A stretch of 64,000 nucleotides of DNA from Bog-473 sp963742035 (GTDB lineage Bacteria > Actinomycetota > Acidimicrobiia > Acidimicrobiales > RAAP-2): the NCBI GenBank assembly GCA_963742035.1, contig CAVUKH010000007.1, forward strand, positions 186,001 through 250,000, given 5' to 3'. Shown here piece after piece: positions 16,637 to 23,916 of the stretch (within the stretch, counting starts at the first letter, position 1; each line of letters starts with the position of its first letter). The position numbers were made by a program, and so were the translations under genes. The notes under the pieces are model-generated. The model was not told the origin of the DNA and made no database searches. It saw nothing but the letters and a program-made list of their open reading frames with translations.

Positions 16637-16642
16637 TACGCT
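16637..16642 (+). promoter_or_regulatory. Candidate -10 for the USP gene
   Basis: TACGCT lies 28 nt before ATG 16671. A purine-rich ribosome binding site (AAAGGGG, 16656-16662) sits in between, so this gene appears to have a short leader, unlike most neighbours. Confidence 0.4.
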
Positions 16643-16670
16643 GATCCCTCCGGCGAAAGGGGACGACGCG

Positions 16671-17102
16671 ATGTACAAGACACTGGTAGTCGGGACGGAC
16701 GGCTCGCCCACTGCGGACAAGGCGGTGCAGGCTGCGGCTGGGCTGGCCCGCTCGCTGGGCGCGGCGTTGCACATCGTGACTGCCTTCCGCACGCCTCGCC
16801 CCGGCATGGGTGCCGCAGCGGGCGTGGCCATGGTCGACACTGGCGCGGGCCAGGCCCTCGCCGAGGAGAGCGCCCGGGCCGTGGGTGAGGCCGCCATCGA
16901 GAAGTTCGGGGATGGCTTGGTGGCCGAGGCGCACGGGGGGCAGGGCAACCCCGACGACGTGATCCTGGCCACGGCGGTCGAGGTGGGTGCCGACCTGATC
17001 GTCGTGGGGAGCAAGGGGATGCAGCGGCGTTATCTCGGCAGCGTTCCGAACTCAGTGGCCCATGGCGCGCACTGCGCCGTGCTGGTCGTCAAGACGGACT
17101 AG
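16671..17102 (+). CDS. Universal stress protein (UspA family)
   Basis: A 143-residue single USP domain. It begins YKTLVVGTDGSPTADKAV. The nucleotide-binding loop GSKGMQRRYLGSVPNSV (about residues 113-129) fits the ATP-binding G-2x-G-9x-G(S/T) subtype, and it ends CAVLVVKTD. Such proteins bind ATP or cAMP and modulate stress survival. It has a good ribosome binding site and its own promoter candidate. It stands alone among decayed genes. Confidence 0.92.
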   Translation: MYKTLVVGTDGSPTADKAVQAAAGLARSLGAALHIVTAFRTPRPGMGAAAGVAMVDTGAGQALAEESARAVGEAAIEKFGDGLVAEAHGGQGNPDDVILATAVEVGADLIVVGSKGMQRRYLGSVPNSVAHGAHCAVLVVKTD

Positions 17103-17308
17103 CTCGCCGGCGCGGCCGCGGTCGGACCCGTGCGCTGGGACTCCTTCGCGGGGTGCACGGCTGCCCGCGAACCGTTCACCGGCGAGAGCACCTCGCACGT
17201 GTCGGTGTGGGAGAAGCAGCCGGACGCGTGAGCGCGCCCGGGTGGCTCAGGCGCGGCACGGTGGATGCTCATGGGCCACCAGCATCGTTCCCGGCAGATG
17301 GGGCGCCC
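17103..17308. other. Gap with no confident gene
   Basis: 206 nt between the USP gene and the kinase pseudogene. The only readable item is a 33-codon frame (17130-17231, GTG start) that resembles nothing I recognise. No hairpin, promoter or RNA feature was identified. Confidence 0.5.
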
Positions 17309-17823
17309 ATGCTGCTGCTGATCACCGGCCTCCCGGGTACCGGGAAATCGACCATGGCCTCGGGGCGCCCGTTCTGGGTCACGACTGGGCCATGAGCGGT
17401 CTGCGGCCCTATCCCGAATTGCAGGAGGCCTTGGACCGCATGGGCCTGCAGGGGCACCGCGGTGTCGGCTGGTCGCTGCTGTGGGCCTTGGCGCGCTCCC
17501 AGCTCCGGGTGGGCTCATCGGTCGTGCTCGACGGTGTGGCCCGAGCACCGGAGGTGGAGGGCACCCGTCAGGTGGCGCGTGCGGAGGGGGCGGCGAGCCT
17601 CGTCGTCATGACGTCCTGCCGCGACGCCGAGCTGCACCGGACGCGGGTGGAGGGCCGAAAGCGTGGGATCCCCGGCTGGTACGAGTTGGACTGGGACCAC
17701 GTCGAGCGCGCCCGGGCGTCGTGGGAGTCGCCGGGTGACATCGACCTCGTCCTGGAGGGCGCCGCCTCGTCGCAGGAGAACGTCGAGCGGCTACGGGCGC
17801 TGCTGCTCAGCGCAACGCGATGA
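17309..17823 (+). pseudogene. P-loop (AAA/zeta-like) kinase with out-of-frame deletion
   Basis: ATG 17309 opens MLLLITGLPGTGKSTMA, a complete Walker A. The frame then runs into a stop at 17395. The rest of the protein continues in the next frame from about 17360 (LGAPVLGHDWAMSGLRPY) to TGA 17823, including SSVVLDGVAR and a ...CRDAELHRTRVEGRKRGIPGW lid-like segment. Homologous kinases have roughly eight to ten residues between GKST and the LG.PV strand; only about two remain. A deletion of some 20 nt that is not a multiple of three explains both facts. ATG 17392 could restart translation but would lack the P-loop. The 3' end overlaps the GNAT gene by 17 nt. Confidence 0.75.
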
Positions 17824-18199
17824 GGCCGGCCGTCACCGGGGTGAACCCGCACGACCCGAGATAGAAGTCGCGCAGCTCCTCCTCGAAGTCGACGTGGAGC
17901 CATTCGCAGCCGGCCGCCCGGCTCTCGCGTTCGGCCACCGCCAGCAGCCCGCGGCCGATGCCGATCCGGCGCCGAGTTCTCTCGACGAGCGTGTCGAGGA
18001 CGAAGGCATGGACGCCGCCGTCCCAGGCCACGTTGAGGAAGCCCACCAGGCCGCCACCGTCCGTGGCGCAGGCCCAGCCCAGGCTGTGCCGCTCGACCTG
18101 CGCCCGCCAATCGACGTCGAGCACGGGGTGCGCGAAGCCCTCGGCATGCAGCGCGTTGACGTCGACGTTGGCGAAGCGTGCCCGCCACTCGTAGCAGAT
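17807..18199 (-). CDS. GNAT-family N-acetyltransferase without canonical start
   Basis: About 130 residues with the GNAT core: FVLDTLVERTRRRIGIGRGLLAVAERE contains the acetyl-CoA pyrophosphate loop (RRxGxGRxL), followed by CEWLHVDFEEELRDFYLGSCGF. The usual N-terminus of this family (YEWRARFANVDVNALHAEGF) is preserved. However, no ATG, GTG or TTG exists in frame before it until 18520, deep inside the neighbouring gene. ATC at 18199 occupies the expected start position. Either a near-cognate start is used, the start codon has mutated, or there is a base error. Substrate unknown. Confidence 0.7.
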   Translation of the reverse strand: MCYEWRARFANVDVNALHAEGFAHPVLDVDWRAQVERHSLGWACATDGGGLVGFLNVAWDGGVHAFVLDTLVERTRRRIGIGRGLLAVAERESRAAGCEWLHVDFEEELRDFYLGSCGFTPVTAGLIALR

Positions 18200-18236
18200 G
18201 TCGGCGGGCGCCGACTCGTCGGGCTCGGACGGACCG

Positions 18237-19772
18237 CTAGCAGGCGTAGTCGTCGTCGTACTGCGTGCTGTTGTACTGCACGATCTCGAGGGGGCCGGAG
18301 GGGAGCTGCGCTCCGTTGCCCTTCCATCGGGAGATGTCGGCGCAGCTACCGGGTCCGCTCGGGTTGGGGAGATAGTCCGCCATCCAATAGGGGACGTCGG
18401 GCTGGTAGTCGCCGACGATGCTGTTCCAGACGCCCGGGCTGGCGTAAATCCCGACGTCGGGGATCCCCTCGGTCTCGTGCAGCGCGTTGAGCATGCCCTG
18501 GACGAACCGCGCGTTCTCAACGAGGTTGCTGGACCAATTGGCGTCGAACTGCTCGACGTCGAGCCACCAGGGAGTGGAGGTCGCGCCGGCGCCGGCGTTC
18601 ACCGCCAGCGCGTACGCGTTGATCCCGGCTTCGTAGCCGGCGTTGCAAGACGTGTCACCGCTGCATCCTGGCTGATTCGTGGGCGAGGTCGCGTAGCCCA
18701 GGTACGCGTACAGGTTGAGCCCACTGCCCGCCCAGGCTGCTTCCTGCGCGAGACACGGGTTCGGATCGGTCGACGTCCCGCCGTTCACCTGCCCGACCTG
18801 CACAATGCCAATGGTGTGGTCACCCGTGGGGAAGTTCCCGCACTGGGCGTAGCTGATGTCATAACCGTAGGAGCCCGAAGGGTAGGTCCCGCCGACGAAG
18901 GCACCGGTGCTCCCGGGTGCCTCCGCCATGCCGACGATGGGTCTGAACAGGTTCGAGGGCGCGGAGCCGTAATAGTTGGCCGAGCCGAAGTTCGACACCA
19001 GTCCCGCGGTATCGGTGAACCAGTAGCCGTTGTCCGACGGCGTCGCCGACGCGGCGACGATCGGATGCTTCAAGCTCTGTCCGCCGAGCGAGCCGTAGAA
19101 GGGGGCGGTGCCGAAGCTGAAGATGCCGCCGTCCGAGGCGACGAGGAAGTAGCCGGCGCCGCCCGGCCCCGTGATCATGCCGACGATCGGCTTGTTCAGC
19201 ACGAGGCTCCCCGTGCTGCCGGAGAAGCTGGCGTCGCCGTAGCTGAAGATGCCGCCGTCGGAGGCCACCAGCCAGTAGCCCTTCCCGCTGGGTGTGGCCG
19301 CCATGCCGACCACCGGCTTGTTCAGCCGCGTGCCACCGGTGCTGCCGTAGAACTGGGCCGTCCCGAAGCTGAAGACGCCCCCGTCCGAGGCCACCAGCCA
19401 ATACCCGCCGCCGCCCGGCACGACCGCCATGCCGACGATCGGCTGGTTGAGCCGGATGCTCCCGGTGCTGCCGTAGAACACGGCGTCGCCGTAGCTGAAG
19501 ACACCGCCGTCCGAGGCCACGAGGTAGTAGCCGCCACCGTCCGAGGTGGCTGCCATCCCCACCACGGGCTTGTTGAGCACCATGCCCCCCGTCGACCCGT
19601 AGTAGGCAGCCCCACCGAAGCTGAAGATGCCGCCGTCGGACGCCACCAACCAATAGGCCGGTGTGGTGGCGGCCGCTGCCGCAGGTGGAGCGGAGGTCGT
19701 GGCCGCCACGGCGACCAGGGCCAGGAACGGCAGCGCCGTCACGAGCGCGGCCAGGACGAGGCGGCGGATCAA
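18237..19772 (-). CDS. Secreted repeat protein with GH25-like C-terminal domain
   Basis: A 511-residue exported protein. A signal peptide (RR, then LVLAALVTALPFLALVAVAA) is followed by five 42-residue tandem repeats (residues 40-249, consensus YWLVASDGGIFSFG..YGSTG..LNKPVVGMA) and a sixth degenerate copy to about 290, probably beta-propeller or beta-solenoid blades. The C-terminal ~210 residues resemble GH25/muramidase-type TIM barrels: YGYDISYAQC, WWLDVEQFD, VGIYASPGVWN, PYWMADYL, IVQYNS. The start is TTG 19772, whose TTGA overlaps the DAHP synthase stop. It probably acts on or binds the cell wall. Catalytic activity is inferred, not shown. Confidence 0.75.
   Translation of the reverse strand: MIRRLVLAALVTALPFLALVAVAATTSAPPAAAAATTPAYWLVASDGGIFSFGGAAYYGSTGGMVLNKPVVGMAATSDGGGYYLVASDGGVFSYGDAVFYGSTGSIRLNQPIVGMAVVPGGGGYWLVASDGGVFSFGTAQFYGSTGGTRLNKPVVGMAATPSGKGYWLVASDGGIFSYGDASFSGSTGSLVLNKPIVGMITGPGGAGYFLVASDGGIFSFGTAPFYGSLGGQSLKHPIVAASATPSDNGYWFTDTAGLVSNFGSANYYGSAPSNLFRPIVGMAEAPGSTGAFVGGTYPSGSYGYDISYAQCGNFPTGDHTIGIVQVGQVNGGTSTDPNPCLAQEAAWAGSGLNLYAYLGYATSPTNQPGCSGDTSCNAGYEAGINAYALAVNAGAGATSTPWWLDVEQFDANWSSNLVENARFVQGMLNALHETEGIPDVGIYASPGVWNSIVGDYQPDVPYWMADYLPNPSGPGSCADISRWKGNGAQLPSGPLEIVQYNSTQYDDDYAC
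18903..19655 (-). repeat. 126-bp tandem repeats coding for 42-residue units
   Basis: Five 126-bp units lie from 19655 down to 19026, plus a diverged sixth to about 18903. Each encodes LVASDGG-FS-G--YGSTG--LN-P-VGM. They are protein repeats, not CRISPR: they are contiguous and in frame. Confidence 0.9.
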
Positions 19773-21127
19773 CTTCTCAGGAATTCCGCGACGCGGAAGG
19801 CCAGGTCGAGCGATTGCCTGGCGTTCAGCCGGGGGTCGCACGTCGTGGTGTAGCGGGCATCGAGATCCACTTCGAAGATCTCCTCGGCACCGCCGAGGCA
19901 TTCGGTCACGTCGTCTCCAGTCAGCTCGATGTGCAGCCCGCCAGGCCAGGTCCCCTCGTCGCGGTGGACGTCGAAGAAGGAACGCAGCTCGGAGAGGATG
20001 TCGTCGAAGCGCCGCGTCTTGCGGCCGCCTTCGCTGGTGAAGGTGTTCCCGTGCATGGGGTCGCAGGCCCACACCACGGCATGGCCCTCGGCCTCCACCG
20101 CCCGCACCATCGCCGGGAGCAGTGCGGTGATGTGCTCGGATCCCAGACGGGTGATCAGCGTGAGCCGGCCGGGGAGGCGGTCGGGGTTCAATCGCTCGCA
20201 CAGCGCCACGACCTCGGCAGGACTGCAGTGCGGTCCCACTTTCACGCCGACCGGGTTGTTGATGCCGGACGCGAACTCGAGGTGGGCCCCGTCGAGCTGG
20301 CGGGTGCGGTCGCCGACCCAGACCATGTGGGCCGAGCAGTCGTACCAGTCGCCGGTCAGCGAGTCCACGCGGGTCAGGCATTCCTCGTAGGGCAGGATCA
20401 GCGCTTCGTGGCTGGTGAAGAAGTCCACCTGATGCAGCCCTTCTTCGGCCCCGAGGTCGATGCCGCAGGCGGCCATGAAGCGCAGGGCGCGATCGATCTC
20501 CGAGGCGATGCGCTCGTAGCGTTGGCCCTCGCTGGACGACGCGACGAACTGCTGGTTCCACAGGTGCACTTGGGACAGGTCGGCGAACCCGCCCTTGGTG
20601 AACGCGCGTAGGAGGTTGAGCGTCGACGCCGACTGCTGGTAGGCGGCCACCAGCCGCCCCGGGTCGGGCGTACGGGCCTCGACGTCGAAGGCCTCGTCGT
20701 TCACCATGTGGCCGCGGAAAGACTGCAGCTCGACGTCGCCGATCCGCTCGGTGCCGGCCGAGCGTGGCTTGGCGAATTGCCCGGCGATACGTCCCACCTT
20801 CACCACCGGTACCCCGGCCGCGTAGGTCAAGGCCACCGCCATCTGCAAAATGATCTTGAGCTTGTCCCGGATGGCGTCCGCGGTGAATTCGTCGAAGGAC
20901 TCCGCACAGTCTCCCGCCTGCAGCAGAAAGGCGTCGCCGTTGGCTACCTGGGCCAGCTGTGCGGTGAGGTACCGCGCCTCACCGGCGAAGACCAACGGCG
21001 GCACGGTGGACAGCCGCGACTCGGCCTTCTTCAGCGCGTCGGCGTCGGGCCACTCGGGCTGCTGGGCGGCGGGGAACTTGCGCCAGGACGCGGGGCTCCA
21101 CGAGGAGGGCACAGCGGGGCTCGTCAC
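19769..21127 (-). CDS. aroG: 3-deoxy-7-phosphoheptulonate synthase, class II
   Basis: A 452-residue class II (plant/mycobacterial type) DAHP synthase, the first shikimate step: phosphoenolpyruvate plus erythrose-4-phosphate. Signature blocks are LLQAGDCAESF, ELQSFRGHMVNDEAF, MVWVGDRTRQLDGAHLEF, NPVGVKVGP, WACDPMHGNT and GGLHIELTGDDVTECLGG, which carry the metal and substrate ligands (Cys, His, Glu, Asp). Two GTG codons stand in tandem at 21130 and 21127. The second lies 6 nt after TAACCT on the minus strand, so I prefer it. It is translationally coupled (TTGA) to the secreted repeat protein downstream. Confidence 0.95.
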   Translation of the reverse strand: MTSPAVPSSWSPASWRKFPAAQQPEWPDADALKKAESRLSTVPPLVFAGEARYLTAQLAQVANGDAFLLQAGDCAESFDEFTADAIRDKLKIILQMAVALTYAAGVPVVKVGRIAGQFAKPRSAGTERIGDVELQSFRGHMVNDEAFDVEARTPDPGRLVAAYQQSASTLNLLRAFTKGGFADLSQVHLWNQQFVASSSEGQRYERIASEIDRALRFMAACGIDLGAEEGLHQVDFFTSHEALILPYEECLTRVDSLTGDWYDCSAHMVWVGDRTRQLDGAHLEFASGINNPVGVKVGPHCSPAEVVALCERLNPDRLPGRLTLITRLGSEHITALLPAMVRAVEAEGHAVVWACDPMHGNTFTSEGGRKTRRFDDILSELRSFFDVHRDEGTWPGGLHIELTGDDVTECLGGAEEIFEVDLDARYTTTCDPRLNARQSLDLAFRVAEFLRS

Positions 21128-21133
21128 CACACC

Positions 21134-21139
21134 AGGTTA
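21134..21139 (-). promoter_or_regulatory. Candidate -10 of leaderless aroG
   Basis: On the minus strand TAACCT ends 6 nt before GTG 21127, back to back with the plus-strand element at 21146. Confidence 0.4.
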
Positions 21140-21145
21140 ACGCCG

Positions 21146-21151
21146 TAGGAT
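21146..21151 (+). promoter_or_regulatory. Candidate -10 of leaderless LLM oxidoreductase gene
   Basis: TAGGAT ends 8 nt before ATG 21160; no Shine-Dalgarno. Confidence 0.45.
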
Positions 21152-21159
21152 CGCCTCCC

Positions 21160-22089
21160 ATGGCCGCCTTCCGCTTTGCCCTGCAGGCGTCCAACGCCGC
21201 ATCCCCCACTGCGTGGCGTGACCTGGCGCGGAAGGCCGAGGATCTGGGCTACTCGACCCTCTACGTGCCGGACCACCTCGACGATCAATGGGCCCCCATG
21301 ATCGCCGTGACGGTGGCGGCCGAGGCCACGAGGACACTCCGAGTGGGCACACTCGTCCTCGACAACGATTTCCGGCATCCAGTCCTCGTGGCCAAGGAGG
21401 CGGCGACGCTCGACATCGTCACGGAGGGTCGTTTCGAGTTCGGCCTCGGTGCCGGCTGGATGACGACCGACTACCAGCAGTCGGGGATCCCGATGGACGC
21501 GCCGTCGGTGCGCGTGGCCCGGCTGGCCGAGAGCCTCGCCATCATGCGTGCCATGTGGCGCGACGGAAGCGCCACCTTCTCCGGCGAGCATTACCAGGTC
21601 ACGGACGCCGCCGGGACCCCGGTCCCGTCGACCCCGGGCGGCCCACCGCTTGTGATCGGGGGCGGGAGCCGCCGCGTCCTGAGCCTGGCCGGCGAGTTCG
21701 CCGACATCGTCAGCGTCGTGCCGAGCCTCAACGCCGGCTACATCGGACCCGAGGTGGCGGCCGAGTCGGTCGTCGAGAAGTACGCCGACCGCGTGCGGTG
21801 GGCGCGGGAGGCGGCGGGGGAGCGCGCCGGCGACCTGGAGCTGCAGTGCTGGACGGTGGCGGTGCAGGTCGTCCCGAACGCCTCCGAGGTGATCGCGTCA
21901 CTCGCCCCACTGTTCGAACTGACCCCCGAGCAACTGCGCGCCGCGCCGCTGGCGCTGATCGGCACCGTCGAGGAGATCATTGAGCAGTTGCGGGCGCGCC
22001 GCGAGGACCTCGGCTTCAGCTACATCGTCGTGCACGAGGCGGAGATGGAAGCGTTGGCGCCGGTGATCGCCGAACTTGCCGGCACCTGA
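21160..22089 (+). CDS. LLM-class F420-dependent oxidoreductase (TIGR03621-like)
   Basis: A 309-residue luciferase-like monooxygenase-fold protein of the F420-using actinobacterial branch. It begins FRFALQASNAASPTAWRDLARKAEDLGYSTLYVPDHL. Further family landmarks are RVGTLVLDNDFRHPVLVAKEAATLD, FGLGAGW and PPLVIGGGSRRVL. The deazaflavin cofactor F420 rather than FMN is inferred from the subfamily and host. The substrate is unknown. The nadD gene starts inside its last codons (14-nt overlap). Confidence 0.87.
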   Translation: MAAFRFALQASNAASPTAWRDLARKAEDLGYSTLYVPDHLDDQWAPMIAVTVAAEATRTLRVGTLVLDNDFRHPVLVAKEAATLDIVTEGRFEFGLGAGWMTTDYQQSGIPMDAPSVRVARLAESLAIMRAMWRDGSATFSGEHYQVTDAAGTPVPSTPGGPPLVIGGGSRRVLSLAGEFADIVSVVPSLNAGYIGPEVAAESVVEKYADRVRWAREAAGERAGDLELQCWTVAVQVVPNASEVIASLAPLFELTPEQLRAAPLALIGTVEEIIEQLRARREDLGFSYIVVHEAEMEALAPVIAELAGT

Positions 22090-22684
22090 GCGCCCGGCCC
22101 GCGTCGGGATCTTCGGCGGGACCTTCGACCCGCCGCACGACGGGCACGTCGCCGCCGCGCGCGCCGTCAGCGAGCAACTCGGGCTCGACCGGCTGCTGCT
22201 CGTCGTGGCCAACGACCCGTGGCAGAAATCGGGCGAACGGGCGGTGTCGCCCGCGGCTGACCGCTTCGCGCTGACCGAGGTGCTCGCCCGGGAGATCCCG
22301 GGGGCGGAGGCCAGCCGGCTCGAGATCGAACGGGGCGGTCCCAGCTACTCGGTGGACACCGCGGAGGAGATCCTGGCGGAAGCGGGCGGCACGCCGGTCG
22401 AGCTGTACCTGGTCGTCGGGGCCGACCTGGTCCCCGATCTCGGCTCCTGGCACCGCGTGGAGGACCTCCAGCGCCTTGTGACGTTGGCCATCGTTTCCCG
22501 GCCCACCGGCCGGGTGCCGGACGTTCCCCCTGCGTGGCGGGCAGAATGGGTCAACGGGCCCCAGGTGCCGGTCTCCAGCTCGGAAGTCCGGGAGCTCCTG
22601 GCGGTGGGCCGGTCGGTCGACGGCCTGGTCCCCGAGCCGGTCATCCGTTGCATCCGCCGCCGCGCTCTGTACGCTGTGCCCTGA
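22076..22684 (+). CDS. nadD: Nicotinate-mononucleotide adenylyltransferase
   Basis: A 202-residue enzyme that joins ATP and nicotinate mononucleotide to deamido-NAD. The nucleotidyltransferase signature GIFGGTFDPPHDGHV (HxGH) is near the N-terminus, and SSSEVRELL near the C-terminus is the ISSTxIR-like second motif; VVGADLVPDLGSWHR lies between them. The start is TTG 22076 within the LLM gene. It is followed directly by a small membrane-peptide gene and rsfS, close to the conserved nadD-rsfS order. Confidence 0.94.
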   Translation: MPAPERPARVGIFGGTFDPPHDGHVAAARAVSEQLGLDRLLLVVANDPWQKSGERAVSPAADRFALTEVLAREIPGAEASRLEIERGGPSYSVDTAEEILAEAGGTPVELYLVVGADLVPDLGSWHRVEDLQRLVTLAIVSRPTGRVPDVPPAWRAEWVNGPQVPVSSSEVRELLAVGRSVDGLVPEPVIRCIRRRALYAVP

Positions 22685-22888
22685 ATGAGCGCCATGCCGG
22701 CCGGGTGGACGGAGCTGTCGGAGGGTCCCCGCGTCGGCGCGCTCCCCGCCCGGGCGCAGCGCCGGGTGGATCGCCGCGCCGGGCAAATGGAGGCTCGTCG
22801 CTCGCGTCGCCGTTGGGCCGTCGCCGCCAGTTCGGTCCTGGCCGCCTCCTTCGCCGGCACCGTGGTGATCCTGGAGTTGCTCCATTGA
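22685..22888 (+). CDS. Small single-pass membrane protein, unknown
   Basis: A 67-residue open frame starting at the ATG immediately after the nadD stop and overlapping the rsfS TTG start (TTGA). Residues 1-45 are basic and probably cytoplasmic (RAQRRVDRRAGQMEARRSRRR). Residues 45-65 form one hydrophobic helix (WAVAASSVLAASFAGTVVIL). It is supported only by exact packing between two conserved genes and by the plausible charge and hydrophobicity pattern. I do not recognise a family. Confidence 0.55.
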   Translation: MSAMPAGWTELSEGPRVGALPARAQRRVDRRAGQMEARRSRRRWAVAASSVLAASFAGTVVILELLH

Positions 22889-23274
22889 CCCCAGAGGTGG
22901 ACGTGCACCTCCAACTGCCGGCGGCCGCAACGACCGCGGCGGAGGCCGCCGAGGCCAAGCTCGGGCGCGACACCGTGGTACTGGGGATGGCCGAGCTGTT
23001 CGGCGTGGTCGATGCCTTCGTCATCACCAGCGCGCAGAACACGCGCCACGTGCGCACCCTGGTGGAGGAGATCGAGCGGGTGGTCAAGGAGGCGCACGGC
23101 ATCGCCCCCGTCCGCGTCGAAGGCCTCCAAGACGCCACCTGGGTGCTCATGGACTACGGCGACTTCATCGCGCACGTCTTCCTGCAAGAGACACGCGACT
23201 ACTACGACCTCGAGCACCTGTGGTCGGGCGCGCCGCGCGTGGAGTGGCGGCGCCAGGTCGAGGACGCCGGCTGA
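22885..23274 (+). CDS. rsfS: Ribosomal silencing factor RsfS
   Basis: A 129-residue RsfS/IojAP protein that binds L14 and blocks subunit joining when nutrients are low. Core motifs are TVVLGMAELFGVVDAFVITSAQNTRHV, a GLQDATWVLMDYGDFIAHVF block, and the C-terminal YYDLEHLW. The TTG at 22885 is preferred because it overlaps the preceding stop; GTG 22897 is possible. It converges on the GerMN lipoprotein gene across 45 nt without a clear terminator. Confidence 0.93.
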   Translation: MTPEVDVHLQLPAAATTAAEAAEAKLGRDTVVLGMAELFGVVDAFVITSAQNTRHVRTLVEEIERVVKEAHGIAPVRVEGLQDATWVLMDYGDFIAHVFLQETRDYYDLEHLWSGAPRVEWRRQVEDAG

Positions 23275-23319
23275 GCACATCCGCAGGATGGCGCGGTGAC
23301 GGGCTGACGCTCTGACGCG

Positions 23320-23916
23320 CTACAGGAACTCAATCACGTAGACGGGCGAGCTCACCAGCGAGCCGTTGGCGATGGGGACGCTGATGCGCTGGCCGTCGAT
23401 CTCGAAGAGCACGCCGGTGGTCGGCCCGTTCTCGGCGGCGACGGTGGCGACAATCTGCGCGACCGCCAGCTCAATGTTGGAGCCCGTGATCGCGACGAAG
23501 GCCGCGTTCATGTTCACCGTCACGATGCCGGCCTGCGTCGTCGTCGACAGCACGGACACGTTGCTCGGAATGGCGGTGGTGAGGCCCTGAGCGGTCTCGG
23601 CCTTCGTCGGACCGGCGAGCATGGACGTGATGACGGCGGCCAGGGGCGCCGGCGCGGTCACGACCCGTGGCGCCGAGGTCAGCTCGCTGCCGGCGTTGAG
23701 AAAGAAGACCTTGACCGGGACGAGCGAAGTCGGCTTGGGCAAGGTGGTCGTGGTCGTGGGGAGGTGCGGGTCCAGGAGGTTGAACGGCACCTTGGACGGC
23801 GCCATGGTGCTGGGCGCGCCCTCCGTGGGAATGGCACAGCCGGCCGCGACCACGCCAGCCAGCGGGAGGACCAGCAGCACGAGGCGTCGCGTCAGCCGTC
23901 GCCTCATTCGCCTCAT
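23320..23916 (-). CDS. GerMN-domain lipoprotein
   Basis: A 198-residue lipoprotein. The basic start and hydrophobic stretch lead to the lipobox VAAGC (lipidated Cys about residue 27). A Pro/Thr linker (TTTTTLPKP) and a single GerMN domain follow (VKVFFLNAGSEL, LLAGPTKAETAQGL-type core, IVTVNMNAAFV, AVAQIVATVAA, GVLFEIDGQRISVPI). In actinobacteria the GerMN lipoprotein LpqB follows mtrA-mtrB and modulates MtrB. This gene occupies that position (ATGA overlap with the kinase) but lacks the large beta-propeller part of LpqB. Confidence 0.85.
   Translation of the reverse strand: MRRMRRRLTRRLVLLVLPLAGVVAAGCAIPTEGAPSTMAPSKVPFNLLDPHLPTTTTTLPKPTSLVPVKVFFLNAGSELTSAPRVVTAPAPLAAVITSMLAGPTKAETAQGLTTAIPSNVSVLSTTTQAGIVTVNMNAAFVAITGSNIELAVAQIVATVAAENGPTTGVLFEIDGQRISVPIANGSLVSSPVYVIEFL

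Noticed and set aside
17130..17231. 33-codon frame after the USP gene
   Set aside because: No ribosome binding site, promoter or similarity; too short to support.
18903..19655. Regular 126-bp repeats considered as a CRISPR-like array
   Set aside because: Units are contiguous without spacers, in frame, and encode a clear protein repeat.
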